Of a DNA stretch of 64,000 nt, positions 19,253 to 28,938 are shown one piece after another; within the stretch, counting starts at the first letter, position 1, and every line of letters begins with the position of its first letter. The notes beneath the pieces were generated by a model. It saw only the letters and a program-made list of their open reading frames with translations, was not told where the DNA came from and did no database searches. Source of the DNA: Marinospirillum perlucidum (GTDB lineage Bacteria; Pseudomonadota; Gammaproteobacteria; Pseudomonadales; Halomonadaceae); assembly GCF_003336805.1 (NCBI RefSeq), contig NZ_QFWJ01000003.1:426888-490887 (forward strand). The letters run 5' to 3'. Made by a program: the position numbers and the translations under genes.

Positions 19253-20146
19253 ATGGAAATTTTTGGTTCGGAAAAAGGCAAGGCAGAACTGAAAAAACAG
19301 CCGCTGAGTGTTCTCTATGTGGAAGATAACGATGACGTGCGCGAGCAGTTAACACGTTTTCTTCAGCGGCGTTTTCAAGACGTGAAGATTGCCACCAATG
19401 GTGCTGAAGGTTTGGAACTTTATCATGAGGGGGTCAACCCGCCGGATCTGGTGGTCAGTGATATCCGTATGCCCCGCCTGGATGGATTGAGCATGGCAGA
19501 AGAAATCAGGCAAACCCGGCCACGTCAGCCAATCGTCATGACCACCGCCCATGAAGAAACGGAATATCTGCTCAAGGCTATCGATCTGGGCGTAGATAAG
19601 TTTATCCTCAAACCGGTCAACACCCGCCAACTCCATTCCACCCTCATGAACCTGGCTGAACAGCTGTATCTGCAAAATGAGCTGGAGGCCGCACGCTTGG
19701 CTTTGCAGAAAAGTGAAGCACATTACCGAACCCTTTTTTGGACAGCCATGGACGCCTTTTGTATTTTTGATTGGCAAAACCTGGAAATCCTCGAATTCAA
19801 TCGCAAGCATCAGCAGCTGTTTGGCCACACGCTGAAGCAACTGGGAAAACTCAGTGTGACAGATCTTTTTAGCCAAAAAGACCCGGCCGGTATCCGTCAG
19901 CTGCTGGAAGAAACCGCGGACCAACAGGACATCATGCTGGTCAATATGCAAAAAAGCTCAGGCCAGCCTCTCCCTGCTGAGTTATTGGTGGCTCATTTCT
20001 ACACCGGTCATCAGGAGCTGGGTGTACTGACTTGTCGTGATGCGACGGAAACCCTGGCTAGCCTGGCAGAGCAGAAGGCCCTGGTCGAAGTGTTGGAAAT
20101 GACCATGGAATCCCTCTGTGAGCTCTCTTCTTTCCCGGAGGATTGA
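19253..20146 (+). CDS. Response regulator with C-terminal PAS domain
   Basis: 297 residues: receiver (about 17-130) with acidic residues in LYVEDNDDVRE, phospho-Asp in VVSDIRMPRLDG and Lys in ILKPVN; a short coiled coil; and a PAS-like domain (about 160-270) starting YRTLFWTAMDAFCIFDWQ. There is no enzymatic or DNA-binding output, so it probably docks other signalling proteins. A strong AGGAGG site precedes the ATG. Receiver-PAS proteins often carry a kinase or GGDEF domain as well; its absence could reflect truncation, but the reading frame ends cleanly. Confidence 0.85.
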   Translation: MEIFGSEKGKAELKKQPLSVLYVEDNDDVREQLTRFLQRRFQDVKIATNGAEGLELYHEGVNPPDLVVSDIRMPRLDGLSMAEEIRQTRPRQPIVMTTAHEETEYLLKAIDLGVDKFILKPVNTRQLHSTLMNLAEQLYLQNELEAARLALQKSEAHYRTLFWTAMDAFCIFDWQNLEILEFNRKHQQLFGHTLKQLGKLSVTDLFSQKDPAGIRQLLEETADQQDIMLVNMQKSSGQPLPAELLVAHFYTGHQELGVLTCRDATETLASLAEQKALVEVLEMTMESLCELSSFPED

Positions 20147-20428
20147 TCTTGACTGACTAGCATCATCGAATGTTTTTCTCTCAGTCATTGTTCAGAGATT
20201 TCCAGGCACTTTTCAAAGAACTTCTTTTCTCAGAGGACCATACAATCAATTATCTTTCAGAGCTTTAACTTGGCTGTTGGTTTATTTTTATTATTTGATT
20301 CGCTTTATCAGGATGGATCTGCTATTTTTTATTGGTTATTATAATTTTTTTGCAGATAATTTTTATTTAAATATTTTAATAAAAAAATTGCAGCTCTATT
20401 AACAGGGTCTAATTACGGAGTCAGGACA
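20147..20428. promoter_or_regulatory. AT-rich intergenic region before the kinase operon
   Basis: A 282-bp gap without a gene. Bases 20270-20390 are very AT-rich (runs such as TTTTTTATTGG and AATATTTTAATAAAAAAATT), unlike the surrounding sequence. It should hold the promoter of the kinase at 20429, whose ATG has a CGGAGTCAGG site upstream. A single -10/-35 pair cannot be picked with confidence; the bias may mark a nucleoid-protein binding region. Confidence 0.4.
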
Positions 20429-21721
20429 ATGACGGATGCCCCTTCCTCTACTTTACCCTTAAAGAGTTGGCTTAATAAGGAAAGGCAGGATCTAAGGACT
20501 AGAGTGAAAAAAGCCCAAAAACAGGGCCAGGAACTGGCTTCGAGACTAGCCATAGCCAATCATGATGACCTGCAGGAATCAGAGCCTTCGGTACTGCTTA
20601 AGCAGTTGGTGGCCACCGAAATCAAGATGCGGGATTTATTGCTCAGTCATCCGGCTCCTTTGATGGTCGTGGATCAGGATACCTGTCTGCTTTTGACCAA
20701 TGCCGCTGCCCGTCAACTCTTTTACGCGTCGGGGATCACCCGTGAGCAGCTGCAAAGGCAGGGGGCTTGCCTGGCCGATTTTTTACCTGCCCTGGTGGCT
20801 GATCAGGAATTGTTCGTGAAGGTAGATAAGACCTATCACCCAGGTGGAGAGGCGGTCTTTCTAGTCAAGGAAACTCCGATTCAATGGCAGCATCAGCCCG
20901 CGCGAGTGCTTTTGTTGCATGATGTCAGTCTGGAAATCGAGGCTCGACGCAAGCTGGAAGAAGCCGTCTCCAGCCTGGAAGAAGTGAACCGGATGAAATC
21001 CGAGTTCATGTCTATGGCCAGCCATGAGCTGCGTACGCCCTTGGCCAGTGTTTATTCCAGCTTGCAACTGATGGAAAGCTACTGTGAAAAACTGGAAGCA
21101 ACAGTCAATAGCCCCTGGCTGGATAAGTTAAACGATCATATCCGGCTCATGGAAAATACCGTGGAAGGCCTGGAAGGGCTGGTCAAGGAAATGCTGGTTT
21201 TGGAAAAGAGTCAGGCGGGACGCATCCAATTCAAGCCGGGGTCGGTTAACTTGAGTCGCCTGATCGATGAAGTACTCGGCAGCCTGGCTCCCTTGGCAGA
21301 AAAACTGGATATTAGTCTGGTTTTTTCCTGCCAGCCTCCATTAAAGAATAAAGTTTTTAACCTGGATGTTTATTTGGTGCAACATATTCTGACCAACCTG
21401 GTTTCCAATGCTATCCGTTTTAGTGATGCTGGCGAAAAGGTTTTTATTAATCTGGGTTGTGAGCAAGATTATTTATATCTGGAAGTTAAAGATCAGGGAT
21501 GCGGTATTCCCGAAGATGAGATTTGTTATTTGGGCGAGTCCTTTTACCGGGCCAGTAATGTCGCTGATGTACCGGGAACAGGTCTCGGCTTGTCAATCGT
21601 CAAACATTTTGTGGATTTGCACGGCGGGGCTTTGAATATCCAGACCCGGCTGGATATTGGCAGTTGCTTTCGTATCAGCCTGCCTTGGGCACAAGTAATG
21701 GAGGAGCAAGCAAATGGATAA
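20429..21721 (+). CDS. Soluble PAS sensor histidine kinase
   Basis: 430 residues with an N-terminal coiled coil, a PAS-like domain (about 70-175), HisKA with phospho-acceptor H199 in MASHELRTPL, and HATPase with N-box LVSNAIRFSD, G1 KDQGCGIP and G2 GTGLGLSIV. There is no transmembrane segment, so it senses a cytosolic cue or works with a membrane partner. Its last 8 nt overlap the REC-ankyrin gene, which is therefore its likely substrate; a multi-TM kinase follows directly, giving one operon of kinase, regulator and kinase. Confidence 0.9.
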   Translation: MTDAPSSTLPLKSWLNKERQDLRTRVKKAQKQGQELASRLAIANHDDLQESEPSVLLKQLVATEIKMRDLLLSHPAPLMVVDQDTCLLLTNAAARQLFYASGITREQLQRQGACLADFLPALVADQELFVKVDKTYHPGGEAVFLVKETPIQWQHQPARVLLLHDVSLEIEARRKLEEAVSSLEEVNRMKSEFMSMASHELRTPLASVYSSLQLMESYCEKLEATVNSPWLDKLNDHIRLMENTVEGLEGLVKEMLVLEKSQAGRIQFKPGSVNLSRLIDEVLGSLAPLAEKLDISLVFSCQPPLKNKVFNLDVYLVQHILTNLVSNAIRFSDAGEKVFINLGCEQDYLYLEVKDQGCGIPEDEICYLGESFYRASNVADVPGTGLGLSIVKHFVDLHGGALNIQTRLDIGSCFRISLPWAQVMEEQANG

Positions 21722-22409
21722 AACCCTTCTTCTGGTCGAGGATGAACCTCATTTGCTGAATAATATTGCCGAGATGCTGGAGCTGGAAGGCTATCAGGTG
21801 ATTCAATGCAAACAAGGGCAGGAAGGTCTGACTGCACTGAAAAACCAGCTTCCGGAACTGATCATTTGCGACATCATGATGCCGGTTATGGATGGCTTTG
21901 AGTTTTTAAAAGCTGTCCGCAGTCATCCTCAAACAGCTCACCTGCCATTTATTTTCTTAACCGCCAAATCCTCGGAACAAGATCAGGAGTTGGGTCGTAA
22001 GCTGGGAGCCGATGATTATCTGACCAAGCCCTTTACCCGCGCCGGATTATTGAAAGCGATCCAGTTGCGTCTGGGAAAGCATCATTCACTCAGCCATCTT
22101 AAGCAAGAGCGTCAACAGCTAAACGGGGGTAGTCATAATCAGGCCGTGGCCCTGAGAATTGCTGCTGTGGAAGGCGATACTCAGACTCTGGAAGAGCTGG
22201 TCGAAGAGCTGGGGGATATCGATTTGCCTGATCAGCAGGGCAATTCGGCGCTGATGTTTGCGGTCATGATGCGTAATGAAGAGGCTGCACGTTTATTGTT
22301 GCAAGCAGGTGCCAATCCCAATTTGCAACATCAGAAAACCCGCCTGAGTGTCAGAGCCATGGCCTGGGCCATGGGCTTGCGAAGGCTGGCGCGGGAAATG
22401 GATGGCTAA
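21714..22409 (+). CDS. Response regulator with ankyrin-repeat output (REC-ANK)
   Basis: 231 residues. The receiver domain (1-120) is complete: LVEDEPH, phospho-Asp in IICDIMMPVMDG, FLTAKSS and LTKPFT. After a linker, residues about 140-225 form two to three ankyrin repeats (ALRIAAVEGDTQTLEELVEE; GNSALMFAVMMRNEEAARLL), including the GANPNLQ turn. The output is therefore a protein-binding surface. It overlaps the upstream kinase by 8 nt and abuts the downstream kinase (TAA then ATG with no gap). The fusion is unusual; its partner is unknown. Confidence 0.88.
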   Translation: MDKTLLLVEDEPHLLNNIAEMLELEGYQVIQCKQGQEGLTALKNQLPELIICDIMMPVMDGFEFLKAVRSHPQTAHLPFIFLTAKSSEQDQELGRKLGADDYLTKPFTRAGLLKAIQLRLGKHHSLSHLKQERQQLNGGSHNQAVALRIAAVEGDTQTLEELVEELGDIDLPDQQGNSALMFAVMMRNEEAARLLLQAGANPNLQHQKTRLSVRAMAWAMGLRRLAREMDG

Positions 22410-25190
22410 ATGCTGATGCCCTCGCCGTCATCCCTGCTGGTTTGGGGCGGATTAACCCTACTGGCGTGTCTAGGTAATTATTTCCCTCTGCATCTTTTGC
22501 CTGGGGTAGATCTGCTGTTGGGTGGGGTTTTTATTTATCTCATCCTTTTATATTGGGGGCTTTTACCGGCTTTCTTGGCAGCCTTGCCAGCCTATCTGCT
22601 GACCTGGCTGCTTTGGGAACAACCTTGGTCGGGATTGACTCATGTTCTGGAGTTAATCTTTGTTGGCATCGGCTTACGTTATTTACGTTTTCGCAGTCTT
22701 CCCTTGTTACAGGTGTTTTTCTGGCTGTTGTTGGGGCTGCCGCTTTCGCTGATGACCTATATCCTGTTGATGGATTTTTCCTGGGTCGAAGCCTGGATGC
22801 TGTCGGGCAAACAGGCCATGAATGCCCTGGGGGGCGGGACCCTGGCACTGATTTTGGTGTATTCCCTCTTTCCACAGAGTTCACGGCTGGGCGATCGGCG
22901 CTCGCTTGCCATTACGGATCTCTTCTTTTATCTGCCGACTCTCTTGTTGATGCTGGGCAGTCTGCTCTTGGTGACCCTGAGCGGAAACTATCATCTGGAC
23001 AAGCTTAAAGCGGATATTCATCGGGAATTGGAGAACAGCCAGCAATTTTTGGCTTTTCAGCTGCAAACGGAAATTTCGCAACTGCATAATCAGTTGTATC
23101 AGGCCAATAACCTTTGCCAGGAAGTGGCTTTCAGTGACCGCATCAAACAGCAGCATTGCTATAATCGCAGGGCCCTTTTCGGGTCTTTTCAGCAGTTTTT
23201 CCTGTATGAAACGGAAACCACTGCCTGGTCTGCCTTGAATGCTCTTTCGCCACGTCAGCGGTTAACTCCTGAATTGATTGCTGCTTTGACTCAGGCTCGT
23301 AGCCAGCTGATCGCCCGTCAGGAAAATACCTATCAGCAATTGGCTGGCCGCGGCCGCCTGCTGATCATGCGACAGGTTCTGGGACCACGTGGAGAAAAAA
23401 CCTGGTTGGCCGGTCTCGTTAACCTCTACCGTATCCAGTCCGAACTCCTCTCTGGTAGCAACCATCCCCACTTGGATTACCTCTGGATAAACCAGGAAGA
23501 GCCGGTATTGGTGGACCCCAAGGGCGATTATTATTCTCCCCTGCCTCTGGATACGCCATCCAGCGCCTCCAATGCTCTGCTGCACTGGGTGCCCAACCAG
23601 GGACGCATGCTGGTTTCCCGCTGGGCTGATTCGGTTTTTTATCTACAAACACCCTGGACCCAGTTGGGTGTGGAACTGCCAGGGGAGTTAAGGGTGGAAC
23701 TCTCGCCTCGTCAGGAGCAGGGCACCATTTACCAGATGTATGGCCTCCTCTTTACCCTGGCAGGCATCATGATGGCGTTGGGGTTGGTTCTCAACCACTG
23801 GCTGGCCGCCTGGGCAGCGCGCCCGGCCAAGCAGCTGGTAAATATTGCCCGTACTATTCCCGAGCAGCTAAAGCTGCCCGAACCTCATTACACCTGGCCG
23901 GCCACCCATCAGATTCTGGAATTTTCTCAGTTGAGTCAGGAATTGCAGAAGATGGAAGGGCTGCTTAGGGATCAGTTTCAACGTCTGCAAAACAAGGAGT
24001 TGAGACTGGAAAACACGGTGGTTCAAAGAACCCAGGAACTTATGGATGCCCATATTCACCTGCAGAGCGTTATGGACTCCATGGAGGCAGTTCTCTGGTC
24101 GGCCAGTCTGGATAAAGAGCAGGACAAAGCACGTTTTAAACTCAGTTATATCAGCCCCAGTGTACTGGCCATGACCGGTTATACCGCCGCAGAATGGTTG
24201 CAACAGCCTCTGGTGATCCTGCGTTCTCATCTGGATCCCAAGCAGGCCGGTAGTGTGATTCATGAATTACAGAATATGGCCTCGCGTGGACGGGGACAAA
24301 GAGACCTGTTTTTCTTTAATCCCCGGGATGAATCCTGGCGAGTACTGAGCCTACGTTATTGGCTGGTCTACCATGATCGGGGCAGCCCCCAGAGGGTTGA
24401 TGGCATCATTCTTGATATTACCGAAAGCCATGCAGCGGAAACCAAGGTTAAAGAACAGGAACAGCTCTTGCGGCATCAGGCGCGCAGGGCTGCGATGGGT
24501 GAGATGGTCTCCAATATCGCCCACCAGTGGCGTCAGCCTCTGAACAGCCTGCGTTTGACGCTGGGTAATCTCAGTGATGCCAAGGAATTTGGCGACCTGA
24601 CCGAAGAGGTGTTTGAAGAAAACCTGGAGCAGGCAGACAAGCTGATTAACCAGATGAATCAGACCGTCAGGGATTTTGTCACCTTCTTTCGACCGCGCAA
24701 ACAGGCAGAGAGCTTTAATCTGGCGACCATTGTGGAAAAATCCGTGGATATGCTGACCAGTAGTCTACAGCAGGTGGAACTGGAAATGGATCTGGACCCC
24801 ACCCTGGCAGTCTTGGGCTACCCCAATGAGATTATTCAAGTGATTCTGGTGTTGCTGCAAAATGCTCGTGAAGCCATCAAAAACAGGGAGATCGATCAGG
24901 GCTCTATCAAGATTGAATTGCATAAACGTCACGATCAGGCCAGCTTGACCATCAGTGATAATGCCGGGGGGATTCCCGAGGATATTCTCAGCCAGATTTT
25001 TGATCCCTACTTCACGACCAAGCCTGAAGGCAGTGGGATCGGCCTCTATATGGCCAAGATGGTCATTGAACAACAGATGCACGGCAGTATTCAGGTGGAA
25101 AATACCCCGGAAGGGGCCTGTTTTACCCTGCAGTTTTATTTAGCCGAAGCTGCGGCTGCAGGCAGTGTGCACAAACCTTCCCCTTTATGA
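22410..25190 (+). CDS. Multi-TM sensor histidine kinase with PAS domain
   Basis: 926 residues. The first 190 residues hold about six hydrophobic segments resembling an integral membrane sensor (MASE-like). A further TM at about 445-465 encloses a large extracytoplasmic region (about 195-445). Then come a HAMP-like segment, PAS (about 555-680), HisKA with H705 in AHQWRQPLNSLR and HATPase with NAREAI, DNAGGIP and GSGIGLYMAK. The HQWRQPL box places it with Geobacter/Pseudomonas-type kinases. The ATG directly follows the REC-ankyrin stop, so both are probably co-translated. Confidence 0.9.
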   Translation: MLMPSPSSLLVWGGLTLLACLGNYFPLHLLPGVDLLLGGVFIYLILLYWGLLPAFLAALPAYLLTWLLWEQPWSGLTHVLELIFVGIGLRYLRFRSLPLLQVFFWLLLGLPLSLMTYILLMDFSWVEAWMLSGKQAMNALGGGTLALILVYSLFPQSSRLGDRRSLAITDLFFYLPTLLLMLGSLLLVTLSGNYHLDKLKADIHRELENSQQFLAFQLQTEISQLHNQLYQANNLCQEVAFSDRIKQQHCYNRRALFGSFQQFFLYETETTAWSALNALSPRQRLTPELIAALTQARSQLIARQENTYQQLAGRGRLLIMRQVLGPRGEKTWLAGLVNLYRIQSELLSGSNHPHLDYLWINQEEPVLVDPKGDYYSPLPLDTPSSASNALLHWVPNQGRMLVSRWADSVFYLQTPWTQLGVELPGELRVELSPRQEQGTIYQMYGLLFTLAGIMMALGLVLNHWLAAWAARPAKQLVNIARTIPEQLKLPEPHYTWPATHQILEFSQLSQELQKMEGLLRDQFQRLQNKELRLENTVVQRTQELMDAHIHLQSVMDSMEAVLWSASLDKEQDKARFKLSYISPSVLAMTGYTAAEWLQQPLVILRSHLDPKQAGSVIHELQNMASRGRGQRDLFFFNPRDESWRVLSLRYWLVYHDRGSPQRVDGIILDITESHAAETKVKEQEQLLRHQARRAAMGEMVSNIAHQWRQPLNSLRLTLGNLSDAKEFGDLTEEVFEENLEQADKLINQMNQTVRDFVTFFRPRKQAESFNLATIVEKSVDMLTSSLQQVELEMDLDPTLAVLGYPNEIIQVILVLLQNAREAIKNREIDQGSIKIELHKRHDQASLTISDNAGGIPEDILSQIFDPYFTTKPEGSGIGLYMAKMVIEQQMHGSIQVENTPEGACFTLQFYLAEAAAAGSVHKPSPL

Positions 25191-25199
25191 GTTGAGCCT

Positions 25200-26675
25200 T
25201 TAGGACGTTCGGGGATCCAGTTTGCGGGTAAAGGTTTTCCAGTTGTTGCGACCTTCCTGTTTGGCTTGATACATGGCCAGATCGGCGCGGCGGATCAGGT
25301 CTCTGGCTTCCAGGCCATCTTCGGGGAAATGGCTGATTCCCAGAGAAGCCCCCAGGTTGATCAGCTGTTGCTCCAGTTGAAAGGGTTCCTGAATGGCCTG
25401 GATGATACGGGTAGCCAGGCGTTCGGCTGTTCCTCTGTCCTGGCTGGTATCCACCAGAATCAGGAATTCATCGCCGGATAAGCGTCCCAGCAGGTCTTCC
25501 TCTCTCATCAGACGGCTTAAGCGTTGACCGACCAGTTGCAGGATACGATCGCCCGCCTGGTGACCCAGGCTGTCGTTGACTTCCTTGAAATAATCCAGAT
25601 CCATGAAAATGACGGCCAGACGTTTGGATTGGTGTCGAGCTAGGGCGACACGACGTTCGAGCGTCTGTTCCAGTTGGTTGCGGTTGGCCAAACCGGTCAG
25701 ACTGTCTTGCAGACTCTGCTCACGGGCATCCTGAATCAGAGGTTGCAGGGTTCGGGTCATGACCAGGGTTGCCAGCACCAGCATGCAAAAAGTCGTGATA
25801 AAAGGAAGCCAGAGCCTTTCCCATACCGATAGATAGAAGAGGCTGGCCGGGCGTTGGATGACCAGTGTCCAGCCCTGACTGCCCAGAGGAGCGGAAAAAG
25901 CCAGCTGTTCACGATCTGACATTTGAGAGCGAACCAGCAACTCCTGCTGGCGAGTGGACAAATGCCCCTGGAGGCGATTGAGCTGTTGATCCACCGCCTG
26001 GAGTTTCAGGCCAGCCAGTGGGTGCCCCACCAGCTGCTGGCGCGTTGGCCAGTGAATCAGCAATTGTTGGGCTTCTTCACCAAAGGAAGTGGGAGCAACC
26101 AGTTGTTTAGCCAGTTCCTGCAGATTGAAAAACAGAATATCCTGACCCAATTTTTCACCTTCTTCATCAAAGATGTCGGCAGTGATCATCAGTTGCATTT
26201 TGCCGCCACCACTGAAAATATACTGCTGAGTCGAAGAAGGATGGCGCAGGAATTTATTGACCTCATGGGGGTTGACCAACTGCCCCAACTGGGCAATCAC
26301 CTCGCCGTTGCGGCCCAGGCGTAACAGCGCATCCACCGCAGGCGATATGCGCATGGCATCAGCCAAACGTGGTTGTGTAAAGGCACGAATTTCGGCCAGC
26401 GAGAGCTGCTGTTGTTGATAAGCTTGCAGGCGGCGGCGAATTTCCGTGCGGCTGGTAAACTGGCGGGCAATGCCTCGGTATTTTTCCAGCAGATTATTGA
26501 TCGCTGCAGCCTGGGCCTGGGTGCTGATGCGATTGTTTTCCGCCAGACTGGTTCGGGCATTCTGATAAAGAGGGATAGCAGTGGCCAGACTGACCAGTAG
26601 TCCTGTCACCAGAACCCCCAGCAAGGCAACCATGAGGATGCGTTTGTGAAGAGTCAGAAGACAGGATGCTTGCAT
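25200..26675 (-). CDS. Membrane diguanylate cyclase (GGDEF)
   Basis: 491 residues: TM at about 13-33, periplasmic Cache-like sensor region (about 34-285), TM at about 288-308, and a C-terminal GGDEF domain. The active loop reads SGDEF rather than GGDEF, a variant seen in active cyclases. Five residues upstream is REED, a valid RxxD inhibitory site, so product feedback is expected. It makes c-di-GMP in response to an external signal. It is convergent with the kinase operon (9 bp apart) and divergent from the JetD-like gene. Confidence 0.9.
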   Translation of the reverse strand: MQASCLLTLHKRILMVALLGVLVTGLLVSLATAIPLYQNARTSLAENNRISTQAQAAAINNLLEKYRGIARQFTSRTEIRRRLQAYQQQQLSLAEIRAFTQPRLADAMRISPAVDALLRLGRNGEVIAQLGQLVNPHEVNKFLRHPSSTQQYIFSGGGKMQLMITADIFDEEGEKLGQDILFFNLQELAKQLVAPTSFGEEAQQLLIHWPTRQQLVGHPLAGLKLQAVDQQLNRLQGHLSTRQQELLVRSQMSDREQLAFSAPLGSQGWTLVIQRPASLFYLSVWERLWLPFITTFCMLVLATLVMTRTLQPLIQDAREQSLQDSLTGLANRNQLEQTLERRVALARHQSKRLAVIFMDLDYFKEVNDSLGHQAGDRILQLVGQRLSRLMREEDLLGRLSGDEFLILVDTSQDRGTAERLATRIIQAIQEPFQLEQQLINLGASLGISHFPEDGLEARDLIRRADLAMYQAKQEGRNNWKTFTRKLDPRTS

Positions 26676-26861
26676 AGTAAAACCGGGAGCCTTGTTGATG
26701 GATCAGGTATTGCTAATCAAGCAGTCTATCCCTTATTGAAGGCAAAGTGTAGTCGGGGAAAGAGACCCGGCGTGTAAAACTGGTGAACCGCTTTTTTCCG
26801 GACTCAGTGAGAAGCTCAACCTGTGGTATCTTGATCCCTAAAGTGAAGCAGAGAGGACATC

Positions 26862-27878
26862 ATGCTAGATGCACAGATCGACTGGCAGTCGCTGGCGATT
26901 CAGGAAGCCGTATTGACGCTCTACAAGCACCACCAGGTTCGTCGAACCCAGGCCAATGCGGGTCTGGTGGATGAACTGATAACCAGCAATTGGCTGCTGC
27001 CCAGTGAAGCGGAAGACTATTTCACCCTGAGTGCCCGGGGCAAGGCGGGGCTGGTGGAACTGCTGGATCTGCGTTTGCCGGAATGGCGCGAATGGCTGGA
27101 GGTGCTGGATGGTGAAGCTCCCCTGGTCAGCGAAACCTTCGATCGGCGTTGGCAGTTTGTACAGAAGGAATTACGCTCCGATTTGCCCCGGGTCATGAAC
27201 CGGGCCAGTCTGCAGCAGGCTCTGCTGGGTCAGGAAATGGACGAGTTTCCCGAGCATCTGTTCAAACAGCTTCCCAAGTTGGAAATGTGTGAAGACCGCT
27301 GCCTGCACCTGAGAGGTAATCTCGATCTTAAATTGGTCAAGCGGCATGGCAGCAGCATTGAGCTGAAAAAAATCTGGCGACAGCTGAGTGAAGCGGTACT
27401 GCCGGAAAGGGATTTTGAACAGGTACGTGAGCTGGATGGTGAATTGCCCTACCTGGTGATGACCATAGAAGACCGGGGTGTTTTTCTGGATATTGATCTG
27501 CCCGAGAATCTGCTGCTGGTTTGGGTTGCACCCGAGCAACTGGAACTGGCCGGAGCCTTTTTGCGTTTTCTGCCCCAGTTTGTACCCCATGTGCATTTTG
27601 GCGATCTTGATCACCAGGGCTTGGTAGTTGCCGAGCGACTGGGCATGCTCAGTCAGCGGCCGGTGCGCCGCTTTATTCCCGGTTTCTGGCGGGATTATCT
27701 GGATGCTTTTGCCGAACCGGTTGACCCCGGCAGTGAAGACAAGGGAGCCAGCTGGCGCGGCCCCGTGCTTTCCATTGATCTGTTGCGCGAGCTGATGACA
27801 ACGAACCGCTGGTTGCGCCAGGCCCCTCTGACCCTGGATGCCCGTTTGCATGATGAGATGCGTAAATTGATGGATTAA
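26862..27878 (+). CDS. Orphan DUF2220/JetD-like Toprim-type protein
   Basis: 338 residues, no signal peptide. The C-terminal half contains MTIEDRGVFLDIDLP, then WVAPEQLELAGAFLRFLP and VHFGDLDHQGLVVAERL. This E...DxD pattern resembles the Toprim-like nuclease domain (DUF2220) of Wadjet JetD and of topoisomerase VI subunit A (compare YWGDxDTHG). No jetA, jetB or jetC condensin genes lie nearby; the neighbours are a diguanylate cyclase and rsgA. A GAGAGGACATC site precedes the ATG. Function is unknown; the family call is by eye and needs profile confirmation. Confidence 0.6.
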   Translation: MLDAQIDWQSLAIQEAVLTLYKHHQVRRTQANAGLVDELITSNWLLPSEAEDYFTLSARGKAGLVELLDLRLPEWREWLEVLDGEAPLVSETFDRRWQFVQKELRSDLPRVMNRASLQQALLGQEMDEFPEHLFKQLPKLEMCEDRCLHLRGNLDLKLVKRHGSSIELKKIWRQLSEAVLPERDFEQVRELDGELPYLVMTIEDRGVFLDIDLPENLLLVWVAPEQLELAGAFLRFLPQFVPHVHFGDLDHQGLVVAERLGMLSQRPVRRFIPGFWRDYLDAFAEPVDPGSEDKGASWRGPVLSIDLLRELMTTNRWLRQAPLTLDARLHDEMRKLMD

Positions 27879-27888
27879 CCCTAGTGCA

Positions 27889-28938
27889 TTAACGCTCTTT
27901 GAGGCTATTGATCAGGTGCTGGAAGCTGGCAAAGCGGCTCACACTAATCTCACCCTGATCAACGGCTTCCTGCAGGGCACAGCCGGGATCGCCCTGATGG
28001 CGACAATCGCGGAAGCGGCAGCGTCCCAGAAAGGGTCTGAATTCACGAAAGCCCTGGGCAATGTCATCGGCTTCAAGAAAGCCCAGAGCAAATTCGCGAA
28101 TTCCCGGAGAATCGATTAGTTGGCCACCTAGCGGAAAATCAAAGAGTTGAGCCGTGGTGGTGGTATGCCGCCCCTTGCGGCTGTCTTCGGAGAGGCTACC
28201 CACCCGCAGATCCACCCCCGGTAACAGCTGATTGATCAAGGAGGATTTGCCCACCCCCGATTGCCCCACAAAAACACTGATACGGTTTTGTAATTGTGTC
28301 TGCAGGGTTTCCAGGTCAGCAGCTGACTGGGTGGACGTGGTCAGAACGCGATAGCCGATTTGCTGATAAAGGTGGATGAATTCTTGAAGTCGGGTCACGA
28401 TCTTGTCGGTCAACTGGCCTTGAGTGACCAGGTCCCATTTGTTGATCACCAGCACGGGTTCCAGCCCCGAATCCTCGGCCGCAACCAGATAACGATCAAT
28501 CAGATTGGCAAAGGGTTCCGGTTCGGGAGCCACGACCAGCATCAACTGGTCGACATTGGCGGCAACAGGTTTCATCACTCCGCGCATATCGGGGCGGGCG
28601 AGAAGGCTCTGGCGGGTTTGCCGGGCTTCTACGACACCGATTTGCTCGTTTTCCAGTGAGGGGCGCCAAGTGACTTTATCGCCAGTGACCAGGGTTTCGA
28701 CATTGGCTCTGACATGGCAGCGTTGTTGCAACCCAGGCTGTTCCGGGTGATCCAGGGCCCGAACTTCAACCTGTCGCCCGAAGTGAGCGGTCACCTGCCC
28801 GCTGATGGCCTCTGCCAGGCGGCCTTCTTCAACCGCAGCCGTGAGTTGCTTGTCCTTGTTCTGAGCCCGCTGGGTGCGTTCGGCCTGAACCTTTTCTATA
28901 CGCCAGCGCTGTTGGCGGCTCAGTTTACGTTTGCTCAT
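27889..28938 (-). CDS. rsgA: Small ribosomal subunit biogenesis GTPase RsgA
   Basis: 349 residues. A circularly permuted GTPase that releases RbfA and checks 30S maturation. N-terminal basic coil and OB fold, then G4 (NKWDL) before G1 ([15 protein letters not shown]) and G3 (DSPGIREF), which is the permuted order. The C-terminal zinc motif is [15 protein letters not shown]. It overlaps the upstream orn gene by 4 nt, the conserved orn-rsgA pairing with both on the same strand here. Confidence 0.95.
   Translation of the reverse strand: MSKRKLSRQQRWRIEKVQAERTQRAQNKDKQLTAAVEEGRLAEAISGQVTAHFGRQVEVRALDHPEQPGLQQRCHVRANVETLVTGDKVTWRPSLENEQIGVVEARQTRQSLLARPDMRGVMKPVAANVDQLMLVVAPEPEPFANLIDRYLVAAEDSGLEPVLVINKWDLVTQGQLTDKIVTRLQEFIHLYQQIGYRVLTTSTQSAADLETLQTQLQNRISVFVGQSGVGKSSLINQLLPGVDLRVGSLSEDSRKGRHTTTTAQLFDFPLGGQLIDSPGIREFALGFLEADDIAQGFREFRPFLGRCRFRDCRHQGDPGCALQEAVDQGEISVSRFASFQHLINSLKER

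Noticed and set aside
25200..26675. Diguanylate cyclase called inactive because of SGDEF
   Set aside because: The S-for-G change is tolerated in active GGDEF proteins and the inhibitory site RxxD is intact, so inactivity is not supported.
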